This document shows positions 7,827 to 14,305 of a stretch of DNA of 20,277 nt, in pieces. The stretch lies in the IMG/VR virus record IMGVR_UViG_3300032116_010293, positions 1 through 20,277 of that record, one strand, 5' to 3'. Below the pieces are notes generated by a model. The model was not told the origin of the DNA and searched no databases. It worked only from the letters and a program-made list of their open reading frames with translations. The first letter of the stretch is position 1, and each line of letters opens with the position of its first letter. This stretch comes from a virus. The translations under genes and the position numbers were made by a program.

Positions 7827-8116
7827 CAGATACCGATAGCTGCGCAGTAAGTATCCAGCAGCAGTTCCTGCTCGCGGCGGTCATCGGGGTTCATGGCGCG
7901 CAGCTTCAGGATCTGGCGCATGATCTTGACATCATAGCCAACAGCCTTCGCCTCAGCGAAAACGTCCTTGATGTCGTCCTGAATCCCCTTCTTCTCTTCG
8001 GCCAGTCGTTCCACCCGTTCCAGCAGAAGGATGAGCCGCTGATCGGTCTCCACGGTTCCCGAGTTGTGACCCACACCCGCAGTCTCGTAGTCGTCGTCAT
8101 CTTCATCATCAAACAT
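7826..8116 (-). CDS. GapR-like DNA-binding protein (DUF2312)
   Basis: This 96-residue protein starts with an acidic FDDEDDDDYE stretch, then GVGHNSG and a helical domain matching the DUF2312 pattern: ERVERLAEEKKGIQDDIKDV, FAEAKAVGYDVKIMRQI and DRREQELLLDTYCAAIGI. The family includes GapR of Caulobacter, a nucleoid protein that binds overtwisted AT-rich DNA ahead of replication and transcription. AAAGGGA six bases before the ATG supports the start. It precedes the DEFEDLF protein and the methyltransferase in one operon. A phage copy could support replication of phage DNA or compete with the host protein; that is inference. Confidence 0.9.
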   Translation of the reverse strand: MFDDEDDDDYETAGVGHNSGTVETDQRLILLLERVERLAEEKKGIQDDIKDVFAEAKAVGYDVKIMRQILKLRAMNPDDRREQELLLDTYCAAIGI

Positions 8117-8132
8117 AGTCAGTCCCTTTCTC

Positions 8133-8369
8133 TTAGTGTTGGGTGACAGGGTTACGCGGTGCGTTCTGCACCATGATCTCCGAACTCGCCGCCATCGACG
8201 AAATACATTCCCCTACCGTACCAGTCTCGACCGCAGTGACACCCAGCGTCGTGAGAAAAATCGTCACCGCATAAGGGAGTCCGTGTTGCTCAGCGATGTC
8301 CCAAAAGACTTGCAGAGCCGCGTCCTGCCACTCGTCTATGCTCAGTTGTTGAGTGGCACCTTGGTCCAT
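8133..8369 (-). CDS. Small protein of unknown function downstream of nrdB
   Basis: I favour the ATG at 8369 (MDQGATQQLSIDEWQDAAL...), giving 78 residues; a GTG at 8378 would add three. The middle part is moderately hydrophobic (YAVTIFLTTLGVTAVETG), enough for a weak membrane segment or a buried helix. No clear ribosome site is seen. A promoter-like sequence lies immediately upstream, inside the end of nrdB. I do not recognise the family. Confidence 0.6.
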   Translation of the reverse strand: MDQGATQQLSIDEWQDAALQVFWDIAEQHGLPYAVTIFLTTLGVTAVETGTVGECISSMAASSEIMVQNAPRNPVTQH

Positions 8370-8376
8370 GAGAATC

Positions 8377-8405
8377 ACGGTAGAGTTGAATCAGCGGTCA
8401 GTCAA
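8377..8405 (-). promoter_or_regulatory. Candidate promoter inside the end of nrdB
   Basis: On the minus strand TTGACT (8400-8405) and TACCGT (8377-8382) are separated by 17 bases, with TTCAACT in the spacer. It aligns without gaps to the candidate at 13623-13651 (21 of 31 positions). It would read into the 8133-8369 gene and the GapR operon. The -10 is poor by sigma70 standards. Confidence 0.4.
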
Positions 8406-9377
8406 TCGCTGATCGAACCTCGCCCAAGTTTCTGTCCAGTTGCCGCGCGTCGCCGCCTTGCTGTATTCCGTTGCGCGAGTCTCGAAGAAGTTGCCATGCT
8501 CAACACCGTTCAGCAACGGAATGAGCCACGGCAGCGGGTGGTCGGTTATGTCGAACATCGACTCCATGCCGAGTTGCATAAGTCGCCAGTCAGCGATGTA
8601 CCGGACGTATCTTTTGATGTCGGAGGCCGTCATACCTTGAACGCCGCCCTGCTCGAAGGCGAGGTCAATGAACTTGTCCTCGATCTGCACCGTGGTAGCA
8701 CAGTGGTTGCGGATGCGCTGGATCACCTTGGGGGTGAGCGCCCCAGTCTCTGCCGCGACAGCGTGGAACAGTCGAATGATCCCCTCGCAGTGCAGCGACT
8801 CGTCACGCACCGACCAAGTGACGATCTGACCCATACCCTTCATTTTGTTGAAGCGCGGGAAGTTCATCAGCATGGCGAAGCTGGCGAACAGTTGCAGACC
8901 TTCAGTGAAGCCGCCGAACATCGCCAGTGTGGTCAGAATGTCCTCATGGCTCTCGACGCCGAACTGCTGCAAATAGTCGTGCTTGGCCTTCATTTCCTCA
9001 TATTCGAGGAACGCCGAATACTCACTCTCAGGCATACCGATGGTGTCGAGCAGATGGCTGTAAGCCGCGATGTGAACTGTCTCCATGTTGCTGAACGCCG
9101 CCAGCATCATCTTCACCTCGGTCGGCTTGAACACGCGACCATACTTGTCATGGTAGCAGTCCTGCACCTCGACATCCGCCTGAGTAAAGAAGCGGAAAAT
9201 CTGTGTCAGCAGGTTCCGTTCTGAGTCGGTGAGCGCATACTTCCAGTCGCGCACATCCTCTGCCAGTGGTACTTCTTCCGGCAACCAGTGAATCTGCTGC
9301 TGGATCTTCCAATACTCAAACGCCCAAGGATAATGGAACGGCTTGTAGGACTTCGAGGCTTCAAACAGACTGCTCAT
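8391..9377 (-). CDS. nrdB: Ribonucleotide reductase class I, small (radical) subunit
   Basis: From ATG 9377 (AAGGGG upstream) the protein is 328 residues. The di-iron and radical residues fall at E. coli spacing: Asp68, Glu99, His102 and Tyr106 (in METVHIAAY) match Asp84, Glu115, His118 and Tyr122. Glu159 and the Glu193/His196 pair (RDESLH) complete the site. The subunit generates the tyrosyl radical used by the large subunit to convert ribonucleotides to deoxyribonucleotides. It overlaps the nrdA tail, so the two are co-transcribed. All radical-pathway residues I can place are present, so it should be active. Confidence 0.95.
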   Translation of the reverse strand: MSSLFEASKSYKPFHYPWAFEYWKIQQQIHWLPEEVPLAEDVRDWKYALTDSERNLLTQIFRFFTQADVEVQDCYHDKYGRVFKPTEVKMMLAAFSNMETVHIAAYSHLLDTIGMPESEYSAFLEYEEMKAKHDYLQQFGVESHEDILTTLAMFGGFTEGLQLFASFAMLMNFPRFNKMKGMGQIVTWSVRDESLHCEGIIRLFHAVAAETGALTPKVIQRIRNHCATTVQIEDKFIDLAFEQGGVQGMTASDIKRYVRYIADWRLMQLGMESMFDITDHPLPWLIPLLNGVEHGNFFETRATEYSKAATRGNWTETWARFDQRLTDR

Positions 9378-9387
9378 TTCATTCCCC

Positions 9388-11178
9388 TTATTGGCACGCA
9401 AGGCATTCGTCATAGTTGGTCGGAGCGGCCATGATTACCGGCTTTTCAATGGTGTTGTCCGCTTCGACGCCGCCAGCAAAACCGGCGCGCTGCACCGACT
9501 TCGACCGCAGATAATAGAGACTCTTGATACCCCGCTCCCATGCTTGGAAGTGCAACATCAGCAGATCCCACTTGTCTACGTCAGCCGGAATGAAAAGGTT
9601 GAGGCTCTGCGACTGGTCGATGAACGGAGTCCGGTCGGCAGCGAGTTCCAGCAGCCACCGCTGGTCGATTTCGAAGCTGGTCTTGAACACCGCCTTCTCG
9701 TTGTCCGTCAGGCAGTCGAGGTGCTGCACGGAACCACCGTTCTCCAAGATGCTGTTCCACACCGGATCGGTGTTGCTGTCGTGCTTGTCCAACACCGCTT
9801 CGAGCGCTCGGTTCTTCACGACGAACGAACCCGAAAGCGTCTTGTGGGTGTAGACGTTCGCTGGGATCGGCTCGATGCAGGCCGACGCACCGCCGCAGAT
9901 GATGCTGATAGATGCGGTGGGGGCGATGGCGCTCTTGTTGCTGAAACGCTTCTTCACACCCGCTCTCGCCGCATCGGGACACGGGCCACGTTCTTCGCAC
10001 AGCACCACATCGGCGGCTTCCAGTCGATCATGGATGTGGCGGAACATCTTCAGGTTCCATGCCTTCGCCATCGACCCTTCCATCGGCACACCCTTCGACT
10101 GAAGAAAGCCGTGAAAGCCCATCACTCCAAGCCCGACACTGCGCTCCATGATTGCAGAATAGACTGCGTTGCGCATTTCCTCGGGGGCATTGTCGATATA
10201 GTCCTGAAGCACGTTGTCGAGGAAACGCAGCACATCTTCGATGAACTTCGCGTCGCCGTGCCACTGGTCCCACGTTTCAAGGTTCAGCGACGACAAGCAA
10301 CAGACAGCCGTGCGCTCGTTACCAAGGTAATCGGTGCCGGTCGGAAGAAGGATCTCTGCACAAAGATTTGAAGTGGAAATCTTCAGGCCCAGATCGCGGT
10401 GATGCTTGGGTCGAGCGCGGTTCGCAGTATCCGAGAACACGATGTAAGGCTCACCAGTGGCAAGGCGCGTCTCGACCAACTTCTGAAACAACGACCTCGC
10501 ATCCACGCTACCCCGCACCGAGCCATCATGCGGCGAGCGAAGGTCGAACTGCGAGCCGCTGCGAACCGCTTCCATGAATTCGTCGCTGACCAGAACGCCA
10601 TGATGGAGGTTCAGCGCCTTGCGGTTGAAGTCACCACTCGGCTTGCGGATTTCAAGGAATTCTTCAATTTCGGGGTGGCTGATGTCGATATACGCAGCAG
10701 CACTGCCGCGCCGCAGTGATCCTTGGCTAATACCCAACGTCAGGGAGTCCATGACCTTGACGAACGGAATAATGCCGCTGGTTTTGCCGTTCAGGCCGAC
10801 CTTCTCACCAATGCCGCGCACCTTACCCCAGTAGGTGCCAATCCCGCCGCCCTTCGACGCGAGCCAGATGTTCTCATACCAGCGATCAGCGATACCCTTG
10901 AGACTGTCCTCCACGCTGTTTAGGTAGCAGGAAATCGGGAGACCCCGCTTCGTGCCGCCGTTCGACAGGACTGGCGTAGCAGGCATGAACCACAGCTTCG
11001 AGATATAGTCGTAGAGGCGTTGCGCATGGGCTTGGTCATCGGCAAACGCCCCTGCCACGCGAGCAAACATCGTCTGGTATGTTTCTCCCGGCAAAAGGTA
11101 GCGATCTTCGAGGGTTGCTTTACCGAAATCGGTCAGAAGGTGGTCGCGTGACTGGTCAATCGCTACGTCAAAGCGCAC
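9388..11178 (-). CDS. nrdA: Ribonucleotide reductase class I, large (catalytic) subunit
   Basis: The GTG at 11178 is the likely start: GGAG lies 8 bases upstream, while the nearby ATG is out of frame. The 596-residue protein has the active-site elements in order: Cys84 (PISCYLNS), Asn271/Cys273/Glu275 (NLCAEI), Cys293-Cys294 (CCLSSLN), PTASIS at 420-425, the Tyr555-Tyr556 radical relay and a C-terminal Cys592-x-x-Cys595 redox pair. It reduces NDPs to dNDPs for phage DNA synthesis. At about 600 residues it lacks the N-terminal ATP cone of longer enzymes, so overall activity control by dATP is probably absent. A strong -10 stands upstream. Confidence 0.95.
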   Translation of the reverse strand: MRFDVAIDQSRDHLLTDFGKATLEDRYLLPGETYQTMFARVAGAFADDQAHAQRLYDYISKLWFMPATPVLSNGGTKRGLPISCYLNSVEDSLKGIADRWYENIWLASKGGGIGTYWGKVRGIGEKVGLNGKTSGIIPFVKVMDSLTLGISQGSLRRGSAAAYIDISHPEIEEFLEIRKPSGDFNRKALNLHHGVLVSDEFMEAVRSGSQFDLRSPHDGSVRGSVDARSLFQKLVETRLATGEPYIVFSDTANRARPKHHRDLGLKISTSNLCAEILLPTGTDYLGNERTAVCCLSSLNLETWDQWHGDAKFIEDVLRFLDNVLQDYIDNAPEEMRNAVYSAIMERSVGLGVMGFHGFLQSKGVPMEGSMAKAWNLKMFRHIHDRLEAADVVLCEERGPCPDAARAGVKKRFSNKSAIAPTASISIICGGASACIEPIPANVYTHKTLSGSFVVKNRALEAVLDKHDSNTDPVWNSILENGGSVQHLDCLTDNEKAVFKTSFEIDQRWLLELAADRTPFIDQSQSLNLFIPADVDKWDLLMLHFQAWERGIKSLYYLRSKSVQRAGFAGGVEADNTIEKPVIMAAPTNYDECLACQ

Positions 11179-11216
11179 AGGTTTTTCTCCATTATCAGGT
11201 AGGGTGAGCCGTCCAC

Positions 11217-11245
11217 ATTATAGTGAAACTCAGTCCCCCGCAATG
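11217..11245 (-). promoter_or_regulatory. Candidate promoter for nrdA-nrdB
   Basis: The minus strand has a perfect TATAAT (11217-11222) in the 51-base gap between the dNMP kinase stop and the nrdA start. The -35 is less clear: CATTGC at 17-base spacing, or TTGCGG at 15. The stretch before the -10 (GACTGAGTTTCAC) resembles the GACTCG-TTTTCAACT of the sites at 13623 and 15427. Confidence 0.5.
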
Positions 11246-11910
11246 CGCTCGTCGGGATAAATTTCGATGGGTCGCGGATTGTTCCGGTTCCAGACATGGT
11301 AGTCCTCACCGACTGCATACATCACGCGGTCGAGCATCAGGTGAAGCTGCTTCAGGGTGCCGTTGTTGTGGACGATGAAGTCGGGACGCAACAGATCGAC
11401 GCGCTCGCTGGGATGCACGCCCCACATCGCCCCAGTAAGCCGGTAGGCGAGTTTCCCGAGGCGGCTGGTGAACGCGACTGGTCCGGCTACCTTGCGCACA
11501 ATCATAATCGTGAAGCCGTTCATCTGCCGGATCTTGGTTTCCTCGTTGGGGAAGCGGACAGAATCATTCATGGCAGGCGAGGTGAGACGTTCTGCGCGTT
11601 GCTGCCAGCAATTCACCCACAGGTCGGGGGAAATCTGCGCACGGCCCCATTCGGTCCCGAGCGTGATCTGAGCATGGCGACTGGTCACACCGAGACAGGG
11701 GATCACGTTTTCCTTGCCCGCACCTTCGAGGTAATAGTGAATCTGGTCGTAGTCGTAACCGAAGTCGATCAGCAGACTGTGAAGCATCGCCCGCAGCGGA
11801 TCGGCAATGTGCAGCCGAGTGTACCCGTATTCGGCTTCGAGGTAGTTGGCGGCGGTGGTCTTGCCCGACTTGGCGAAACCCGACAAGCCGATGGATGGTG
11901 TGGTGTTCAT
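11230..11910 (-). CDS. Deoxynucleoside monophosphate kinase-like P-loop protein
   Basis: From ATG 11910, whose ATGA overlaps the upstream stop, the product is 226 residues. Residues 11-19 are a Walker A loop (GFAKSGKTT), followed by a YLEAEYGYTRLHIADPLR segment (lid/substrate region) as in phage dNMP kinases. Later parts have TLGTEWGR and a VRFPNEE-KIRQ-NG segment, which in this family contacts substrate. It would phosphorylate dNMPs to dNDPs, fitting its place just upstream of ribonucleotide reductase. Substrate preference cannot be read from sequence. Confidence 0.82.
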   Translation of the reverse strand: MNTTPSIGLSGFAKSGKTTAANYLEAEYGYTRLHIADPLRAMLHSLLIDFGYDYDQIHYYLEGAGKENVIPCLGVTSRHAQITLGTEWGRAQISPDLWVNCWQQRAERLTSPAMNDSVRFPNEETKIRQMNGFTIMIVRKVAGPVAFTSRLGKLAYRLTGAMWGVHPSERVDLLRPDFIVHNNGTLKQLHLMLDRVMYAVGEDYHVWNRNNPRPIEIYPDERIAGD

Positions 11911-12104
11911 GGTAGTTGGGTCTCCTGAGTTTGTGTAGATAGGTGCCATTCAATTCCGGCAGACCAGCCATCGCACAGCTTGCCGTCTTGGTCTTTATGG
12001 TCGGCGGGATATTGCCGCATTCGGTTGCTGAATGAACTGCCGAAGCGCGTGCGGACGCGCTTACCGCAGACGCGGCAGTTGAGGGATTTCACCTTAACGC
12101 TCAT
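11907..12104 (-). CDS. Small Cys-containing (possible zinc) protein
   Basis: A 65-residue, basic protein with Cys10-x-x-Cys13 (LNCRVCGKRVRTR), His36 and Cys44, a possible single zinc-binding site. It starts with an ATGA overlap at the end of the DEFEDLF-tailed gene and ends with an ATGA overlap into the dNMP kinase, so it belongs to the same operon. I do not recognise the family; nucleic-acid binding is a guess from charge and the CxxC pair. Confidence 0.7.
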   Translation of the reverse strand: MSVKVKSLNCRVCGKRVRTRFGSSFSNRMRQYPADHKDQDGKLCDGWSAGIEWHLSTQTQETQLP

Positions 12105-12128
12105 CCAAACAGATCCTCAAATTCATCG
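12100..12128. repeat. 29-bp copy 2 encoding the DEFEDLFG tail and next start
   Basis: This matches 7556-7584 at 28 of 29 bases, same orientation, covering the last codons, the stop and the overlapping ATGAG of the following gene. Flanking sequence on both sides diverges. Confidence 0.85.
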
Positions 12129-12547
12129 TCACTGGTCGCCGCCTCAGGTTCACCCTCGAACAGCGCATCGAAGTCATCGTCTGCCGCCACTGGCGACGCG
12201 ATTTCCTCGACGGGGGTAGCAACCTCATCACCCATCACCTGCGACCACAAGCGATCCAGCACCTCGTCGGCACGTCCCGTGTTGCGGTATGCCTGATCCA
12301 TTGCGTCGAGGGCGGTCTTGCCTTCACCCTCAGCAAGATACAGCGCCGTCCAGCCACCTGTTGCGGTGCGCTGCGTCGTGAAGGCGACGCACTTGTAGCG
12401 GCGACCCTCTTTGGTGGGGAAGTCGCAATAGAAGCCGCGCTTACCGGCTTCACGGTGGAACTCGGCCCAGCAGGGCCGTTCCTTCATCGCTTCGATTTCA
12501 GGGTCTGGTCGCCAAAACATTTCCGCTTGAATCCTGTAGGGTTTCAC
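12101..12547 (-). CDS. Protein with two (D/E)F(D/E)xLF motifs, unknown function
   Basis: I favour the GTG at 12547, with GGAGAG 5 bases upstream (148 residues, overlapping the HTH gene by 50 bases); the ATG at 12520 is an alternative. The N-terminal two thirds form a small mixed domain: WAEFHREAGKRGFYCDFP, KCVAFTTQRT, GGWTALYLAEGEGKTALDAMDQAY. This is followed by an acidic linker (VEEIASPVAADDDFDALFE) and the end SDDEFEDLFG. The last motif is nearly identical in DNA to that ending the 7557 gene. The layout of GW-strand, ALDA helix and acidic-aromatic tail recalls that gene, so they may be distant paralogues. The function is unknown. Confidence 0.75.
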   Translation of the reverse strand: MKPYRIQAEMFWRPDPEIEAMKERPCWAEFHREAGKRGFYCDFPTKEGRRYKCVAFTTQRTATGGWTALYLAEGEGKTALDAMDQAYRNTGRADEVLDRLWSQVMGDEVATPVEEIASPVAADDDFDALFEGEPEAATSDDEFEDLFG

Positions 12548-12773
12548 TGTTGCTCTCCAATCCCAGCAACCACGCGACGCTGACACCCGTGGCAGCAGCA
12601 AGACACTCCACCGCCACCAGTGTCGGGTTCGATTGCTCACCTCGCGCCAGACGACGAATGTAGTCCAAGCTGAAGCCCGACTGGTGACAGATGACCTTCA
12701 TCGGCACTTCAGCTTTGCGCCGGTCGAGGGCTTCCCTGAGACGGACGTGAAAGCTGGCGGTGAGGCTGGTCAT
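12498..12773 (-). CDS. Cro/CI-type helix-turn-helix regulator
   Basis: From ATG 12773, which overlaps the upstream stop (ATGA), the protein is 91 residues. Residues about 9-70 form an HTH_3-like domain: RLREALDRRKAEVPMKVICHQ, then SGFSLDYIRRLARGEQSNP (turn and recognition helix), then TLVAVECLAAATGVSVAWLLG. This is the fold of small phage repressors and Cro proteins. There is no peptidase or dimerisation domain, so it resembles Cro more than a full CI repressor. Its place inside a long operon rather than at a divergent promoter argues against a classic immunity switch. Confidence 0.85.
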   Translation of the reverse strand: MTSLTASFHVRLREALDRRKAEVPMKVICHQSGFSLDYIRRLARGEQSNPTLVAVECLAAATGVSVAWLLGLESNSETLQDSSGNVLATRP

Positions 12774-12934
12774 GCTGCGTCCATCAAACAAAACACAGCA
12801 GTCCGACGCCCATTGGCATCGCGCTGGCGGATATAGGTCATCTTGCCGACCTGATAGTAGTCACCACCGTCCCAGAGGATCGAGGTGCCGTCCATCGGGC
12901 CACCGGACAAGGTGATGCGCTTGTAGCTAGGCAT
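12770..12934 (-). CDS. Small GGPMDG-motif protein
   Basis: A 54-residue product beginning MPSYKRITLSGGPMDGTSI, with a YYQVGKMTYIRQRDANG middle. A conserved-looking SGGPMDG segment of this kind is frequent in very small phage proteins of unknown role. AAGGG lies 8 bases before the ATG, and its stop overlaps the HTH gene start (ATGA). The frame is tightly enclosed between two coding genes, which supports it as real. Confidence 0.72.
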   Translation of the reverse strand: MPSYKRITLSGGPMDGTSILWDGGDYYQVGKMTYIRQRDANGRRTAVFCLMDAA

Positions 12935-12937
12935 CGT

Positions 12938-13147
12938 TCAAACCCTTCCTCTGAGATCCAAGGCAGCGATGCGAGGATACCCCCACTTGCGGACGCCGTT
13001 GACGATCACCGTCTTGTCGTAGTCAATGGGTCGCCATGCAATCAGGTAACGCCTGAAACGCAGTGTCCAACCGTTGCCGTAAGGGCCAACGGTGAGTCGC
13101 AGCCACCAAGGGCCAAAGTGAAAGCCAACATTGTTATCCCACGGCAT
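12938..13147 (-). CDS. Small Trp-rich protein of unknown function
   Basis: This is a 69-residue basic protein rich in aromatic residues (MPWDNNVGFHFGPWWLRLTVGP, then GWTLRFRRYLIAWRP). It has alternating hydrophobic/charged strands rather than a membrane span. It overlaps the upstream HTH gene by 14 bases and ends just before the GGPMDG gene. I do not recognise it. Confidence 0.65.
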   Translation of the reverse strand: MPWDNNVGFHFGPWWLRLTVGPYGNGWTLRFRRYLIAWRPIDYDKTVIVNGVRKWGYPRIAALDLRGRV

Positions 13148-13391
13148 CAGACGTGTCCTTCTTCAAATGCGGGTGACGCTGGTAATACTTCGTAATCGCC
13201 TTGGTCACGCTCGACTGGTCGATACCCAGACTATCAGCGATCTGCTGATGGGTTTCCCCAGCAGCGTGACGCTCGATGAAACTGCGCGCCCGTGCGTCGG
13301 CTTTGGACTGTATCTTGTTGACCGCCCGCTGTTTGGACGCAGGATACTTCTTCCGCTTCTGGTAGAGCGCGCGGGCTTGTTCCGGTGTCAC
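13134..13391 (-). CDS. Small helix-turn-helix DNA-binding protein
   Basis: Eighty-five residues from a GTG at 13391 that overlaps the upstream stop (GTGA). The N-terminus is very basic (YQKRKKYPASKQRAVNKIQ). Residues about 49-70 form a resolvase/sigma-like HTH (GETHQQIADSLGIDQSSVTKAI), ending in a KYYQRHPHLKK segment. It may act as a small transcription or packaging-type DNA binder. No catalytic domain is present. Confidence 0.75.
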   Translation of the reverse strand: MTPEQARALYQKRKKYPASKQRAVNKIQSKADARARSFIERHAAGETHQQIADSLGIDQSSVTKAITKYYQRHPHLKKDTSDAVG

Positions 13392-13594
13392 TTCCAGACT
13401 CCCGCCTGATTGATGCGACGGATCAGGTTTGTGCCGTAATTCTTGGAAACCTTCTCACCTTGGACATCAACCAGCTTCACAGCCACCTCGCGCAGCAGCC
13501 CTTCGAGCAATACGACTCGCGCCTGCAAGCGCACCGGATCAAGGGACGGGCGATACTGGGGGTCGTCGTAACTCTGCGGCGGAACTTCATACAT
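13388..13594 (-). CDS. Small protein of unknown function
   Basis: This 68-residue protein has an N-terminal Pro/Tyr-rich stretch (YEVPPQSYDDPQYRP) followed by an amphipathic helix (DPVRLQARVVLLEGLLREVAVKLVDVQG). AAGGGAG lies about 9 bases before the ATG. It is the first gene after the promoter-like site at 13623-13651, and its stop overlaps the HTH gene start. I do not recognise the family. Confidence 0.68.
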   Translation of the reverse strand: MYEVPPQSYDDPQYRPSLDPVRLQARVVLLEGLLREVAVKLVDVQGEKVSKNYGTNLIRRINQAGVWK

Positions 13595-13622
13595 AGCGAA
13601 TCACTCCCTTAATGATGTTCTC

Positions 13623-13651
13623 ACCGTAAAGTTGAAAAGCGAGTCATGCAA
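13623..13651 (-). promoter_or_regulatory. Candidate promoter upstream of the 13388-13594 gene
   Basis: Minus strand: TTGCAT (13646-13651), 17-base spacer containing GACTCGC and TTTTCAACT, then TACGGT (13623-13628). The same elements occur at 15427-15455 and 8377-8405. The -35 end overlaps the stop codon of the upstream gene. Confidence 0.45.
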
Positions 13652-13880
13652 CCGTGTTTTCAATCAGGTCAGGAAAATTCATTTCTCGACCTGTGCGCGG
13701 GTTTACCGGAAACGCATCACGCTCGGTTCCCTTGGCGAAGATCACCGTGTCACCCTCTTCGATCTCACGCAGCGCCCGACGATCCCATCCCATGTGAATG
13801 AAGTCAGGGCGTCCCCAGACTCGCACTGCGGACCAGTATTCTTCACCTCGAAATCCGACGAAGTGGACGCACGGTGTCAT
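13644..13880 (-). CDS. Small protein of unknown function
   Basis: A 78-residue protein: VHFVGFRGEEYWSAVRVWGRPDFIHMGWDRRALREIEEGDTVIFAKG, then VNPRTGREMNFPDL. The pattern of short strands with Trp, Gly and charged residues suggests a small beta-rich domain. Its stop lies inside the -35 element of the next promoter-like site. It follows the 2-TM gene by 3 bases. I do not recognise it. Confidence 0.68.
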   Translation of the reverse strand: MTPCVHFVGFRGEEYWSAVRVWGRPDFIHMGWDRRALREIEEGDTVIFAKGTERDAFPVNPRTGREMNFPDLIENTVA

Positions 13881-13883
13881 GAC

Positions 13884-14138
13884 TCATGCTACCCTCTGCT
13901 TCAACCACTGCCACGGGCTGCGCCCGTCGAACAGTCGCCGCAACACATACTGGCGGATAATCGAGACCACGGTGAAGATCATCGTAATGCTGATATTCGT
14001 GAACCACGTCATCTGAATACCATAGGCTCGCGCCACGAAGAACCATGTGACCAGCGACACCACGAAACCGATGGCCGTGTTCGTGATGGACTCCATCAGC
14101 GAGTCGATGCGTGACTGGGTGTGCTGGCGGCTGGTCAT
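13884..14138 (-). CDS. Two-span membrane protein (DUF7220-like)
   Basis: From ATG 14138, which overlaps the upstream stop (ATGA), the protein is 84 residues. Hydrophobic segments lie at about 20-37 and 47-66, followed by a basic RQYVLRRLFDGR. The pattern SxxESxxNTxIGFVVSxxxxxF...W....I....T..SxxRxYxxRRxF resembles a widespread small phage/bacterial membrane family that I recall as DUF7220; the family name is from memory. It is the last of three consecutive small membrane proteins. The function is unknown. Confidence 0.75.
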   Translation of the reverse strand: MTSRQHTQSRIDSLMESITNTAIGFVVSLVTWFFVARAYGIQMTWFTNISITMIFTVVSIIRQYVLRRLFDGRSPWQWLKQRVA

Positions 14139-14305
14139 CCCCAGCCTCCTGCGAACCAGATCAGCGACACCTCGACCAGCAGCATCGCAGCAACAGGCCA
14201 CCCGTTGAAGCGGTGCTGGCGAACGATATGGCCGTGTCGATAGGCTGCGAGCGCCAAGGTGCTGAGGAACAGCACTGCCAGTGCGATGCGGGCGAAGGTG
14301 GTCAT
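14135..14305 (-). CDS. Small two-span membrane protein
   Basis: The start at ATG 14305 overlaps the upstream stop (ATGA), giving 56 residues instead of the longer open frame. Hydrophobic segments are at about 6-22 and 36-53, joined by a basic loop (YRHGHIVRQHRFNG) that should face the cytoplasm. It is encoded between two other small membrane proteins with 4-base overlaps on both sides. The function is unknown. Confidence 0.65.
   Translation of the reverse strand: MTTFARIALAVLFLSTLALAAYRHGHIVRQHRFNGWPVAAMLLVEVSLIWFAGGWG

Noticed and set aside
8136-10371. Long plus-strand open frames (362 and 326 codons) opposite nrdB and nrdA
   Set aside because: The minus-strand frames carry every RNR active-site motif. 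The plus-strand frames are His/Arg/Val-rich with no recognisable pattern, as expected of antisense frames in GC-rich DNA.
12498-12773. Immunity repressor defining a lysogeny switch
   Set aside because: The HTH gene sits inside a one-directional operon with no divergent partner, operator array or integrase in the window. It is kept as a small regulator only.
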